Source: Syngnathus acus
Taxonomy: Eukaryota > Chordata > Actinopteri > Syngnathiformes > Syngnathidae
Assembly (NCBI RefSeq): GCF_901709675.1
Contig: NC_051087.1
Location: 3,464,001-3,528,000, forward strand
Length of the DNA stretch: 64,000 nt
Reading direction: 5' to 3'
Positions 1 through 23,590 of the stretch are shown piece by piece. Position numbers and translations under genes: made by a program. Below the pieces are notes generated by a model. It was not told the origin of the DNA. It saw only the letters and a program-made list of their open reading frames with translations, and did no database searches. How positions within the stretch are numbered: the first letter of the stretch is position 1; the number at the start of each line of letters is the position of its first letter.

Positions 1-48
1 CCCTCTGAACTGTGAGGCGAACGTGCTAACCAGTGCTCACCGTGCCAC
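1..48 (-). repeat. Truncated tRNA-derived SINE-like fragment
   Basis: The first bases match, on the reverse strand, the head of an interspersed element seen again near 12.5, 35.5, 41.0 and 56.1 kb. Shared text includes CTCTGAACTGTGAGGCG and GTGCTAACCA, which read in reverse as an A-box-like tRNA head. The copy is cut by the window edge. Confidence 0.5.
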
Positions 49-569
49 TGCCTGTTTATTCCGAATAATATTACAAATATTAAGAAGCTTCCTAACTAGT
101 GACGCCATTCCCATTTCCCCAAAACCTGCTGTAGTCATCGGGCTGATCATGCTCACTTGGTGGGGGTATATAAGAAAAGAAGCTGTACACGGTCATAAAT
201 GTTGGCAGACTCGCCTCCAGTCAGCTCAGGCGTCCTCCGAAGACCGCGACGGCTGAATGTGGGTCAGTGTTTCGGTGCCGTCTCACTCGATTTCTGTGAA
301 TGGCGTGACCCGGTTTTTCACTTTGATACCGCCAGCCCAGCTGAGCTGTTTGTGCCGAAGACGACATTATCGTCTCGCAGGACATTACGGAACATTCACA
401 GAGGAATGTTTTTCTGACTTGGTGTTTGCGTTCAGTGCTGAGAACAGTTCTACTTATCCATTATTTTTTCTCCCTCATCACAGTAACAGTTATGACTCCA
501 ATATCTAAAAAAATATTGCTTTGAGGACCTTAATCAAATTATGATTAATTGAGCAGCCCTAATCTGCAG
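49..569. other. Intron of camsap3 upstream of the first visible exon
   Basis: No exon could be supported here. The first coding exon of CAMSAP proteins, which encodes the conserved stretch before the first visible exon, was not found and probably lies left of the window. Open frames in this stretch have no recognisable protein similarity. Confidence 0.5.
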
Positions 570-8817
<8,248 letters not shown>

Positions 8818-10393
8818 CCAATTTTCAAGCTGCTGTTAATGCTTTCGACAATAACAGAAAACTTATGAAGGTGATTTTGTACTTTGAAATGATGGGCTTT
8901 AGCATGCACTTGAATGAAGTGGTGCCCTAAAAATGACTTCCTTGCGTGAAATGACACATTAAATTCTTCTCGATCAAGAGAGCTGATCGGCACATGATTT
9001 GTTCAATCAGAAATTGAGTCATACAAAGGGAACGTGACGGCAAGATTGACTTACGTCATGACTTCATAGCAGTCAAGTATGCCCCCTGCCTGCTGAGCCG
9101 ACAATTTATATCATAATTTATCTAATAATGAGATTGACGTTCCATTTGCATGTTCATAAGTCCGAAGGACATTGAATAAATATCCGTCCGTCCATCCATC
9201 CATCTTTGACATTAACCACTTTTTCTCACGTGTTGAATTGTCCCAGCAGTCTGGGATACACCCTGAAATCGCAGAATAAATAAATATAGTAGGATTTTTT
9301 TTTTAAATATTCATCAACATTGTTGTTTTGTATTGTTTTAATCATATTTATGAATTAATTTAATAACGGTTTTAAAAATAATGTTTTTAACTGTTTCACG
9401 TTTGAGTGTGTGAATTCCTGAAGCCATGAACGCACCACGGGGCAGGCCTCAAATCCTTCCATCCATTATCTGAGCTGAACTGCTTATCCTGCATTTCTGA
9501 ACCGTGCCGCTTGCTCTCAAATCGATCATAAATATAATTAAATTCTAGTTCTAGTATGAATAATGAAGCAATGAGCCCTGCAGGATTTCCACCATTATGT
9601 ATTGCACCTTTTTCTGACCACCCCAAATGTTGCTGACTATTTGTCTCATTGCATTTTATAGGAAAAAAAAAAGACCATGGCTTTTATTAGTAAAAAAAAA
9701 AAAAAAAAAAAAAAGGACTATGGGAAAGTTCATTTTCTACACAAAGTTCAACTCACAAATTGTAATATGAACTTGTTCAGTTCATAGTTCACATTTGAAA
9801 TGTTCAGATTTAATTTGAACCTTCCAAAAATGACAAGGTCATATTTCATTTCTTCTCTGATCAAAAAAAGAATTTGCTGTGAGGTGCTGCTATCCTAAAT
9901 ACAAGAGAGATTTGCTTGAAATATCTGGAGCGTCTATCATCACACTTTTGTCGCATATTGATAACTGCCGTTCCAAACCGTTCATTGGGCCCAGAATGAT
10001 TGCATTCGCAAAAACATTGACGAAGCAACTTTTGTTCATTGAACATGTTCAGATACAACACTGTCTGTCAACTTACAATACTTCCTTTGCATCAAGCTGT
10101 CAAAAGAATGGCATCAAAAGCATTACTTTTAAGTTAGAGTAGAGGACAGGCCCTCAAACAAAATCTGTGACTAGGTGAATCGACAAACAGCTGTTTTAAT
10201 TTTAAGTGCAAACTACATTTCTTTTCAGAAACCAAACAGCGACTTATACAACGCCGATTCCTATTTTTAGCGTTACCTTCTACCCAACTCAGCAGCTAAT
10301 TGCTGTCATTTTTTGATGCATACGTGAGTGACTAGTGAAGCACAAGGAGTTAACATAGTGGATGTAGTAGTGTTGACAACAACACGTTTCCAC
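8818..10393. other. camsap3 3' UTR and spacer to the convergent heme-binding gene
   Basis: No coding exon is supported. The left part should be the camsap3 3' UTR, with AATAAA at 9175-9180 as a candidate end. After it comes a short CCATCCATC-type repeat (9184-9202), AT-rich DNA, and a poly-A run at 9692-9714. The last part is the 3' flank of the minus-strand heme-binding gene. Confidence 0.5.
9175..9180 (+). terminator. Candidate poly(A) signal of camsap3
   Basis: Canonical AATAAA lies 358 bp after the camsap3 stop codon. A second AATAAA-like site lies near 9276. The choice is by position only. Confidence 0.4.
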
Positions 10394-13022
10394 TTAGACG
10401 CCATCTTGTTGGGGGTTGGCCAAAACTGGCAGCGTGCCGTTTGCCAGGTTGGTGTCCCCCTTGGGTTCCAGTGAGATGGCCACGGAGGCGAACCCAGTGG
10501 CGTTGGGCAACACGTCTGTCAGGACCTTAGCCAAGGTAGGGGCGGGGCTTAGGTTGATCAAGAGGCGGGAAGAAGAGGGGCGTGGGGGTGTGTCCAAAGG
10601 TGTGTCAGTAGGCGTGTCTGAGGTGTTGGATGAGTTCAGGTTGGCGGTGGTGAGGGAGGGGGAGTCTGCAAGGCGATCCAATGGGAGTTCGGCAGGAGGG
10701 CTCGGTGACGTCCTGGGGGTGTGAGCAGGGGTGGGCTCTTCTGGATCTGAGCACACTGGCGACCCCTTGGATACGTACCACACCTCGTTGTGCCTGTTGA
10801 GAAGCTTTAAGGGACTGCACGCACGAGCACAAACACACACAGTGAAACTTTATGAGAATATATACATAGTATTTAAAAATTGTAAAATCATCTTTCTCCA
10901 CTAAAATGAATGAAAATGTCATTCATCTGTTTTACAAAAATGAAAAAAAAAAATTTAACTAACAACAAAAAACATGTCGCAATAAAACTGAAAAAGAACG
11001 AATGACTTAGTGTGACACTGACGCATTAACTGAATAGCCATTTTACTGCTTTGCGTTTTATTGCCGTCTTTTGCCACCTGGGGGCAATATAAAGCAGACT
11101 TTGCATGGAACTCTGCACAGTATAGAGGTCTCGGCTCTTCACAGAGGATAAAGAATGCTTGGTTGTCAACGGTGTGTTGTTTAACGGCTAGCATTTTGAA
11201 AAACTCGTAAATCGTGTATCGAGGCATCGCTCAATTGTCTCAAAGCCAAACAGATCCCCCTCAACAATTTCTTGCAAAAACATTAGCATTTATTTCACAC
11301 TCCTCAGACTAATGCTATGTCATGTACGCACCTGTCGTAGCCGACACCATAGTGGTAGGTATGATTGTAAGACGCCCGCACTCTCTCCAACTCTTTCGTC
11401 AGCAGGTGCGCATGAAGCCTGGACGTCACCGACAACATCCAACCTCCGTAGCTACGCACATAGACGTCCATCTCGGGCATCTCGGTGAAATACAACTAGT
11501 GGCACAGGGGTGAAAGCTTACGTGGTAAGCAGAGCTGCATTGAGTTTTATTGGATACACACACATATTAGCGGCGACCTTGTGACATCTATTTCCAGACA
11601 TCGTGCCCTCACCTTGTCATTGGTCGGTGCGGGCGGCTTGTCTTGATAGGCTTGCGGCAGCGGGAAGTTGAGCGTGTAGACAGCCGGCTCCCACATTTTG
11701 GTTTCCCCCGGGATTTTAACCAGCACGGGCGCCGTCATCTCCATCTGTACACCTGCCGGCAACACACAGACTCTCACTGTCATGGAGGGGCGGCCAACAT
11801 TTTCCCAGTTTTCTTTTGTCACCTGCTTCATTGGCACCGGTGATGTACTGAAAAAGTCTCCTGAAGGCCATGGCAGCACCCACACCCATGAAGTAGGCCT
11901 CGGCGTCTGTGGACACCCAGCGAGTGGGGCTGTAGTGTCGCACCTACACACAATCACAGTCAGCATTTTTGCTCTTTCTTACTTAACCCTTAGATGTGCA
12001 AGTCTTCCATAAAACTGGGTTAAAAATGACATCTAATAAAAATGAAAATCATACAATACTTTGGATGGATTTAATGTGCTGTAATACTAGTACTAATACT
12101 CAATTTGGGCAGGTTTAATGTGCTGTAATACTCAATTTACTGACATTGATCATAACAAAGATGTCATCACTCACTTCATATTCATCTGTTTTGCAGACCA
12201 GCTCAAACTCCAGACATTCCTTTGACTCGGTGCAAAAGCTGTCATTGGTGCTCGGGCTGCAACCGGTACAAACAGTAACAGTTGTATTTTTCATCGTTAG
12301 AACGGACCGGTTGTTCGGAATCTATCCTTTGCTAGCATGCAACTTACCCAACACTTGCTTCAGTGGTAACCACAAGAGCCAACACTGCTAATATTGACAG
12401 GAAAGTCCTGCAAAGACGCAAACATGTATATTTGGAGGTTTTTCTTCAAATAAAAATTGAGTGGATGTTGATTCAAAACATTTATCTTCAGTAATATGAC
12501 AGGTATGTAGGCGTCACAGTGACACACTGGTTAGAAAATCCGCCTCACAATTCGGAGGGTGCAGGTTCGATTCCACCTTCAACCCTCGCTGTGTGGAGTT
12601 TGTATGTTCTCCCCGTGCCTATACAGAAACTTTAATTATGGATTGACTCTGTTACTAGTGTCGTAGCATTTTTTAAAATTCCAAACCATATTTTGAAACT
12701 GAGATTTTGTGTGTGGGCGGGGGCATAAGTACGGGAGCGTGCAGACTGCGTTGTCACTGCAGCAAGAAGGAAAGCGTGGTGTTACTGCTGCATCATGATC
12801 CCCCCACGTTCGCTCTCCTTTTCTCCTCTGCTCCCACGAGCAAAGACATTGGGAGGTCAAGAGAAAGATCAGAAAGCAAAAATACTTTCCCACCAAGCTC
12901 CCATAGATACAACTCTTTATAATTTATTACAATGTTCGTAGCAATGACGTAAATATTCTCTATTTTCCCGTGATAAAAACATTAACTTTGTGTGTGTTTG
13001 TTTGATTGTGTGTCACTTACAT
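10394..13022 (-). CDS. Secreted SOUL/HEBP2-family heme-binding protein with Pro/Ser/Thr-rich tail
   Basis: SOUL-domain proteins bind heme/tetrapyrrole or act as small regulators; HEBP2 is the closest recognised group. Coding exons in transcript order: 13022-13021 (only AT of the start codon), 12407-12348, 12256-12175, 11943-11823, 11752-11613, 11495-11332, 10814-10394, giving 329 residues. Residues 1 to about 20 form a signal peptide (MTFLSILAVLALVVTTEA). The SOUL fold follows to about residue 190, with the family motifs VRHYSPTRWVST, MEMTAPVLVKIP and MDVYVRSYGGW. The last exon adds about 138 residues rich in Pro, Ser and Thr with N-glycosylation sequons, not typical of the roughly 190-residue human HEBP2. 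The initiator ATG is assembled across the first intron (AT|G). It is convergent with camsap3. The exact teleost paralogue name is not resolved. Confidence 0.9.
12511..12621 (+). repeat. tRNA-derived SINE-like fragment in an intron of the heme-binding gene
   Basis: The copy reads CACTGGTTAGAAAATCCGCC, then a B-box-like GGTTCGATTCC, then GTGTGGAGTTTGTATG and TTCTCCCCGTGCC. It is the forward version of the elements at 1, 35450, 40970 and 56040, and lies in the first intron of the minus-strand gene. Confidence 0.6.
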
Positions 13023-13105
13023 GGTCCCGCGTGTGTGTCCTTCCCGCAGAAGATGAAGTTGATGCGGTGGTGGAGGTGGAGGAGGAAAGAGGAGTACTGC
13101 GCTAT
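13021..13105 (-). other. Leading 5' UTR exon of the heme-binding gene
   Basis: The donor GTAAGTG (reverse complement of 13014-13020) directly follows ...GGGACCAT, so this exon supplies 5' UTR plus the first two bases of the start codon. The far end of the exon is uncertain. A 13-bp sequence at 13093-13105 recurs at 17663-17675, suggesting the native upstream sequence was interrupted here. Confidence 0.55.
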
Positions 13106-13118
13106 AGCGTTGGCTCGT

Positions 13119-13500
13119 CAGTGAACGATTTGTTCAAAAGAACGAATCCTTTCCGTGAACGAGAGTGAACGAATCGTTCTTTTTTCCGTTTATATGACTT
13201 CAACCAGTAGGTGTCGGTAATGCGCATTGAAGCTGGTGCCACCTCGCCGTAAAACAAAACGAAGAAGAAAATGACGTAACTTCCTGTTCACGAACGAGTC
13301 GTCAATTGCATTTCCTGTTCACTAACCGAACGGATCTGTGAGTGAACGAATGAGTGAGTGAGTGATTTGCATTTCCAGTTCATCGCGAGAACGGTTTAGT
13401 GAGGGAACGAATCGTGACTTTCCCGTTCGCGAACGAGTTAATGGGTGAACTGCCTTCCTTCCCGTGCATCAACGGATCAGTCAGTGAACGTGTTGCGTGA
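13119..13500. repeat. Degenerate GTGAACGAAT-type minisatellite
   Basis: Variants of GTGAACGAATCGTT and its near-palindromic complement recur about every 20-60 bp, for example near 13120, 13160, 13340, 13395 and 13430. No ORF. Related text lies at 17583-17650 at the other end of the proposed insertion. Confidence 0.6.
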
Positions 13501-14157
13501 ACTATGTAAGTCAGAATGTAGATTTATGATTTGCCAAGGAAAGAAAGAACAGTGCACTCAGTGAAACACCACTTCTTTTATGCACATTTTCTCCAAGCTA
13601 ACGGCTAACCATATTGTAAGAAGGGATGCGCTGGCCGTTATGCAACAACGGGGAGCTTATGCTTCTCTTTGGGTAATCTTGATTTTATAACACTTTTTAA
13701 ATAACGTGTATGCATATATAAATATTTTTATCCAATATATCTACTGCAATTTCACATTAGATTGCTGGTTTGAAATTTACTTTTATTATTATTATTATTT
13801 TATTATTATTTTAATAAACATTTATATACAAACTTGTCTGGTGTTTTATTCCTGGTTTTTATATTCTTTTATATTATTTTAAAACATAAAAATCTGTTAA
13901 CTGCTTTATATGTTTTACGTTGTTATATGAGTTGGTGTCCCCTTTAATAACAAATGTCGGCATAACGTTTTTTTTCCAACCTTTTATTCAAACACATTCG
14001 GTATAATAACGCCATCAACTACAACACAAATACAAAATTAAAACATCAATGTCGACATACAGGGCTGGACTGGGAGATTTTTTTCAGGCAAGGAGTCAGT
14101 CATGAGGCCTTGCCCTCACGTGCATGTTCACACCACACTTAAATACATGGCACAAGG
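13501..14157. other. AT-rich repeat-block DNA without a gene
   Basis: Contains a (TTA)n-like run near 13784-13816 and several AATAAA-like hexamers. No exon, RNA gene or clear element boundary was seen. Confidence 0.4.
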
Positions 14158-14290
14158 TCTAGCTCAGTGGCCTAATGGTAGAGTGTCTACCCTGAGATGG
14201 GAAGATCATGCTTTCAAACCCCGTGCCTGGCCAGTTGAGTGTATGACTATCGTTGGGTCTTTACCTTTTTACAAGCAAAACGCATTTGTG
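14158..14290 (+). repeat. tRNA-derived SINE head
   Basis: TAGCTCAGTGGCCTAATGG resembles a tRNA 5' arm and A box, and TTTCAAACCCCG resembles a B box. The tail does not close an acceptor stem, so this is a SINE head rather than a functional tRNA gene. It differs from the SINE-like family at 12511. Confidence 0.6.
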
Positions 14291-14362
14291 CGCGCACACA
14301 ATCATTCTTTGGGTTTTGTTGTGGGCGGTCTATATCTGATATCTGAGATAGTCAGAGTCAGA

Positions 14363-14496
<134 letters not shown>

Positions 14497-14507
14497 CGCG
14501 GCCCGAG

Positions 14508-14680
14508 AGTTAGGGTTTCAAACTAGGGTTTAAAGCTAGGGTTTCATACTAGAGTTAGGCTTTCAAAGTAGTGTTTAAAGCTAGGGTTAGGGTTTCAAAG
14601 TAGAGTTTAAAGCCAGGGTTAGGGTTTCAAAGTCGGATTTCCTACTCGTGTTAGGCTTTCAAAGTAGGGTTTAAAGCACA
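14508..14680. repeat. Telomere-like degenerate minisatellite
   Basis: About ten irregular units mix TTAGGG-type words with TTTCAAA and TTTAAAGC, e.g. GTTAGGGTTTCAAA. Unit spacing is about 15-30 bp. It is not a clean (TTAGGG)n array, so a telomeric origin is only suggested. Confidence 0.6.
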
Positions 14681-14694
14681 GATGTCGCACTCCA

Positions 14695-16700
14695 GTCCGC
14701 GGGGCCGCATTCCAACATGTTTTCCAAGATTCCCTCGTTAAGTGCACCCTAATAAAGTGGCCTGTTATTAGGTACCCTTGAAAATGGCAGTGTACCTAAT
14801 GGAGTGTCCGTGTGATTCCCTCGTTAAGCGCACCTGCGTGAAAAGTTTTAGCTCCTGCGGAACGTGAAAGTGACCTAAAACTTTTCCCGCAGGTGCGCTT
14901 AACGAGGGAATCACACGGACACTCCATTAGGTACACCGCCATTTTCAAGTGTACCAATAACAGGCCACTTTATTAGGGAAATATCATGGTCAAAGGTCAC
15001 AGGTGTCAAGCTCTAGTCCTCGGGGCCGCGTTCCAATATGTTTTCCAAGTTACCCTCGTTAAGTGCACCTGCGTGAAAAGTTTTAGCCACTTTCACGTTC
15101 TGCAGGAGCTAAAACTTTTCCCGCAGGTGCGCTTAACGAGGGAATCACACGGACACTCCATTAGGTACACCGCCATTTTCAAGTGTACCAATAACAGGCC
15201 ACTTTATTAGGGAAATATCATGGTCAAAGGTCACAGGTGTCAAGCTCTAGTCCTCGGGGCCGCGTTCCAATATGTTTTCCAAGTACCCTCGTTAAGTGCA
15301 CCTGCGTGAAAAGTTTTAGCCACTTTCACGTTCTGCAGGAGCTAAAACTTTTCCCGCAGGTGCGCTTAACGAGGGAATCACACGGACACTCCATTAGGTA
15401 CACCGCCATTTTCAAGTGTACCAATAACAGGCCACTTTATTAGGGAAATATCATGGTCAAAGGTCACAGGTGTCAAGCTCTAGTCCTCGGGGCCGCGTTC
15501 CAATATGTTTTCCAAGTTGCCCTCGTTAAGTGCACCTGCGTGAAAAGTTTTAGCCACTTTCACGTTCTGCAGAAGCTAAAACTTTTCCCGCAGGTGCGCT
15601 TAACGAGGGAATCACACGGACACTCCATTAGGTACACTGCCATTTTCAAGTGTACCAATAACAGGCCACTTTATTAGGGAAATATCATGGTCAAAGGTCA
15701 CAGGTGTCAAGCTCTAGTCCTCGGGGCCGCGTTCCAATATGTTTGCCAAGTTACCCTCGTTAAGTGCACCTGCGTGAAAAGTTTTAGCCACTTTCACGTT
15801 CTGCAGGAGCTAAAACTTTTCCCGCAGGTGCGCTTAACGAGGGAATCACACGGACACTCCATTAGGTACACCGCCATTTTCAAGTGTACCAATAACAGGC
15901 CACTTTATTAGGGAAATATCATGGTCAAAGGTCACAGGTGTCAAGCTCTAGTCCTCGGGGCCGCGTTCCAATATGTTTTCCAAGTTGCCCTCGTTAAGTG
16001 CACCTGCGTGAAAAGTTTTAGCCACTTTCACGTTCTGCAGGAGCTAAAACTTTTCCCGCAGGTGCGCTTAACGAGGGAATCACACGGACACTCCATTAGG
16101 TACACCGCCATTTTCAAGTGTACCAATAACAGGCCACTTTATTCGGGAAATATCATGGTCAAAGGTCACAGGTGTCAAGCTCTAGTCCTCGGGGCCGCGT
16201 TCCAATATGTTTTCCAAGTACCCTCGTTAAGTGCACCTGCGTGAAAAGTTTTAGCCACTTTCACGTTCTGCAGGAGCTAAAACTTTTCCCGCAGGTGCGC
16301 TTAACGAGGGAATCACACGGACACTCCATTAGGTACACCGCCATTTTCAAGTGTACCAATAACAGGCCACTTTATTAGGGAAATATCATGGTCAAAGGTC
16401 ACAGGTGTCAAGCTCTAGTCCTCGGGGCCGCATTCCAACATGTTTTCCAAGTTACCCTCGTTAAGTGCACCTGCGTGAAAAGTTTTAGCCACTTTCACGT
16501 TCTGCAGGAGCTAAAACTTTTCCCGCAGGTGCGCTTAACGAGGGAATCACGACAAAAAAAATAATAATAAAAAAAATAACAGGCCACTTTATTAGGGAAA
16601 TATCATGGTCAAAGGTGTCAAGCTCTAGTCCTCGGGGCCGCATTCCAACATGTTTTCCAAGATTCCCTTGTTAAGTGCACCCTAATAAAGTGGCCTGTTA
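14695..16700. repeat. Tandem array of 234-bp units, each with a 35-bp-arm hairpin
   Basis: The landmark ATCATGGTCAAAGG recurs with ATG at 14986, 15220, 15453, 15687, 15921, 16155, 16388 and 16605, so the period is 233-234 bp with one shorter final unit. Each unit contains an inverted repeat; in the first full unit the arms are 15053-15087 and 15108-15142, matching at 33 of 35 positions around a 20-base loop. The leftmost part (about 14752-14974) is a longer foldback in which AATAAAGTGGCCTGTTATT pairs with AATAACAGGCCACTTTATT. Both array ends carry the same text (GGGGCCGCATTCCAACATG ... CCTAATAAAGTGGCC). It looks like a foldback/MITE element that expanded in tandem. Repeated small ORFs inside are by-products. 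Confidence 0.9.
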
Positions 16701-16724
16701 TTTTTTTTATTTATTATTTTTTTT

Positions 16725-16855
16725 TGTGTTGTTTACTTGTATGTATATTGTGTACTATGTCTTGTCATTGTAGGATAGTGGGAACGTAATTACGATTTCT
16801 TTGTGTGTCTTTGCATGTGAAGAAATTGACAATAAAGCAGACTTTGATTTTGAAT
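16725..16855 (+). repeat. Possible 3' tail of a non-LTR retrotransposon
   Basis: AGAAATTGACAATAAAGC followed by TTTGATTTTG resembles the short-repeat 3' ends of fish LINE-type elements. Only the end is present and no reverse transcriptase is nearby. Recognised from general form. Confidence 0.4.
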
Positions 16856-17317
16856 GTGTATAATAATCACAAAATATTTAACACATTGGAAGAAAAACAT
16901 ATACAACATTTGAAATTTACAAGCTTGTTTATTGAATAAACCACATTTCCCAATACAATAGATTTTACTGTTATTTCAAACTCAATATTTTAAGATGTCT
17001 CGGAATGCCACATGGAGGAAAATCTTTCCAATCACCATCCGGTGGTTGAGGATGCTCTTTTGCTGAACTTGACGTTGATGACGCTTTTAAAGGTGGAGCT
17101 TTTGGTTGACCGCATGCTGGCATCTGTGAAAACAGAAAGGATGGATCAGTATATATATTTAAAATCACTAACAATCATAACAGTTTCAAAGATGGATCGG
17201 TAAAGGTTCTGTATATTCCCCCCTTGCAATAGCTGTGTCATCATAATAATAATACATATAATATTATTGATAGCATAATAAGAAACAAGTTGTGACTTCC
17301 AAATGTTCAATTTTTAA

Positions 17318-17495
17318 GTTGTTCCACACTACTGATTAATTTATCATGAAAGTTAGCAAAACGAGGTTAGCTTGCAGGACCTCACGAGTGATAATAAATA
17401 AATAAACATGCATGCAATAAATTTTACCTGCATGTCAGCGAACGTTTAAGTTGTTCCACACTATGTTTGTCGATTAATTCTCAGGAAAGTTAGCA
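17318..17495. repeat. Duplicated segment of about 45 bp, diverged
   Basis: TTAAGTTGTTCCACACTA occurs near 17317 and again near 17448, followed both times by ATTAAT(T), then GAAAGTTAGCAA and a GTTA(G/C)CT motif. The copies are about 130 bp apart. No coding potential. Confidence 0.55.
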
Positions 17496-17675
17496 ACACG
17501 TTACCTAGCTCGACCTTAGCAGAGTGAGAGCGAGCGCTATCGCAAAACGAAGCTTACCTTTCGACCAAGACGCGGACTTCGTTGAACGATTCGTTTGAAC
17601 GAATCTTTTGAGTGAACTGATTCTAAAGGTTCAGTTCACTTAAAAGAACCGGAATGCACATCAGTACTGCACTAT

Positions 17676-18040
17676 GACACACCAGAAATCTCCAGCACAG
17701 CACCTCAGCACGCCAGTGGGAGGAGTGAGAAGGGCATAGCATGAATATTGGGCATTTTACAGCATGGCCGGTTTAAATTGTCTTACGTGTTAATGCTTTA
17801 CTTAGAATTGGCAGAGTACTTTTTAGTAAAATACTTTTTTTAGATAATGTTCGATGACACGCTACAAGTTTTATAACGCATCATTCTGATGAATATTCTC
17901 CCTAATATCTAACTTTCACAGATACTAGATAGATTCATATTCCACAACTGCAATATTAATCAGAATGCCATGTTTACTCTTGTGGTGCCGCATGCATCTT
18001 CATAAGACAAAGATGAGAGGAGCGACACCCAGAACACCAG
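17676..18040. other. Spacer between repeat block and gpr108 3' end
   Basis: No gene seen. If 13106-17662 is an insertion, this may be the former promoter region of the minus-strand heme-binding gene. Confidence 0.3.
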
Positions 18041-18041
18041 C

Positions 18042-18047
18042 TTTATT
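18042..18047 (-). terminator. Candidate poly(A) signal of gpr108
   Basis: TTTATT on the plus strand reads AATAAA on the minus strand. It lies about 1.04 kb past the gpr108 stop codon, so 18.0-19.08 kb is probably 3' UTR; no exon is supported there. Confidence 0.4.
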
Positions 18048-19084
18048 ATAGACAGGTCACAGACATTAAAAAAAAAAAGCAAACCTCAATTAAGTTTATT
18101 CATATTTCACCAATAGAGTCCTCAAACACAGCAGGCACGCATGCACTGGAGCATGTCAGTAGAACTGGCTTGCCCTCACACTATTTCCAAGTAACTGAAA
18201 GCAATCGCAAGTCTTTCTGCTGGAGGGGTTGCGAGGGCTCTGTCTCTCACATTATTTACACTCACTACACTTTAATACCAACAATCGATACCAATAATTT
18301 GTCAATAAAATAGGGTTATACCCATAGACTAAAACAAAAACCAAAAGCCGACAAAAGAGATGGTCATGTTTCAGAGCGGGAATAGAGGAGGAAGAAACAA
18401 AAAGGCGGTTGGGTTTGTGATCAATAAATTGGGTTTACCTTGAGAACCTAATACTGAAATATTCCGTAAAACATGGCCGAAAATTAACATGGTGGCTTTG
18501 ACCAAACAGCGAGCCTTGAATGTTGCGATTGGCCAAGGAGGAAGGAACCTGAGCATGTGTGTGGCGGGGGAGAAGGGGGATTCTTGTGTTCTAAGGACCT
18601 GCACACGCACTAGAGAGAAAGGCTTGATGCACCCGTGCCGTGTTAAATAGAAATACGCGCGCACGCACACACACATGAAGACCTAAAATGTTCTTTGGAG
18701 ACAGCGAGGTCAGGCCTCTCGTTAGTCCGTCCATCCGTTTGTGTCTGTCGTAGGAGACAATAAAGTCTGTTTGCATAGGCAGGCAGTGGGAAGGAGCATC
18801 CGAAAAAAGGGGAGCCTGTGGCAGTGGTTGGTGAAGAAGCCTTGGTCCATGTGTGCGCGTGCCACTCTGTGCACATGACGCTCCTCCCCAAAAACGAAGG
18901 CCCCGCACCCGCACGCCCTGCTCACAAGGTGGCCTCCTTCTGCCGCTCACGTCCGTTAGATGTCTTTTTAACTTTGGAGATGCCCTCCAGAGCACCCGAC
19001 TCCGTGACGCTGCACATACGGAAAATCAATCCAGTGAATGGTAATATGTTTCAATGTCGCTGACATTTAAAATTGAGTAAAGGG

Positions 19085-22726
<3,642 letters not shown>

Positions 22727-23590
22727 GTTTCCAAAATGAAAAGCTATGCTACCGAGCCAAAACGATGGACGGAGCGGCCGCTATCGGTCTCACAACAACA
22801 CACCAGGGGAAACGTAGTGAGAAGATAGCCGTCGAAATTTAAGTAGAATCGCGTCGTATTGTCAAAAAAACACTAGTGGTCTGATATGCTGCGCTTTCAT
22901 CGCAACGGCATCATACGGCACTTAGCATTTAGCTATTAGCTCATCTCGCTTCCTGGTGTTCGACTCGTATGACAATTGCCAAACATTCAACAAGGAACAG
23001 GCGACGACGTCATCAGTCCGCGTCACGTTTGTGACGTATCGAAGCGACGAAACAACAAATGCGCTGTTAAATAGGCAGTTGTAGAATCGACAAACAATGC
23101 GTTTTGTTTTCTAACGGGCGGATTTTTTATTTTTTTACAACATTTAGCATTCTATTCTATTCTAACATGAGTCACGTGACTCGCAATGTTAACTGACAGC
23201 AACTTCCGGCTCCACGTCTCCCTGGCCGCGATGATAACGTCACAAGTCTGACACGTGGAATGTTGCACCCGTGGGTTGGTTTGCAAATACGCAGGGAATA
23301 AGCCAATCTTTAATGCATTTTATTATACATTTAAATAGTACATCTTTTCGAATTCAAAGAAACCCAAAGCCTTGCGAACTATAGAAACATGTATGTCATT
23401 ACAGAGAATTAATAAAACCTGACCCCCTAGCAATCTAGCTATCTCTTTCTTCTGTTGTATTGCCTTTTTGTGCATTTGATAGACATAGTTCACTATTACG
23501 TTGTGTATTTTTGTCATATTTTGTAACTTGATGTTTCAATAAAAATGTTTTTTAAAAAAATGGGTCAACCTTGGATGGAGAACTAGTGAT
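22727..23590. promoter_or_regulatory. gpr108 5' flank, CpG-containing promoter region
   Basis: The first 500 bp upstream of the gpr108 start contain many CpG dinucleotides compared with neighbouring AT-rich DNA, including GCGACGACGTCATCAG and CGTCACGTTTGTGACGT with CRE-like cores. This is the expected promoter position for the minus-strand gene. No TATA box was seen next to the gene. Confidence 0.4.

Noticed and set aside
14158-14232. Functional tRNA gene
   Set aside because: A- and B-box-like text is present, but the 3' part does not pair with the 5' end to form an acceptor stem; it continues as a SINE body.
14986-16378. Repeated 68-107 codon ORFs (MVKGHRCQALV type)
   Set aside because: They repeat with the 234-bp unit, shift between units by single-base differences and have no codon-level constraint; they are by-products of the array.
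14695-16700. CRISPR-like or rRNA spacer-like array
   Set aside because: The whole 234-bp unit repeats with no unique spacers, the genome is eukaryotic, and no rRNA sequence is present.
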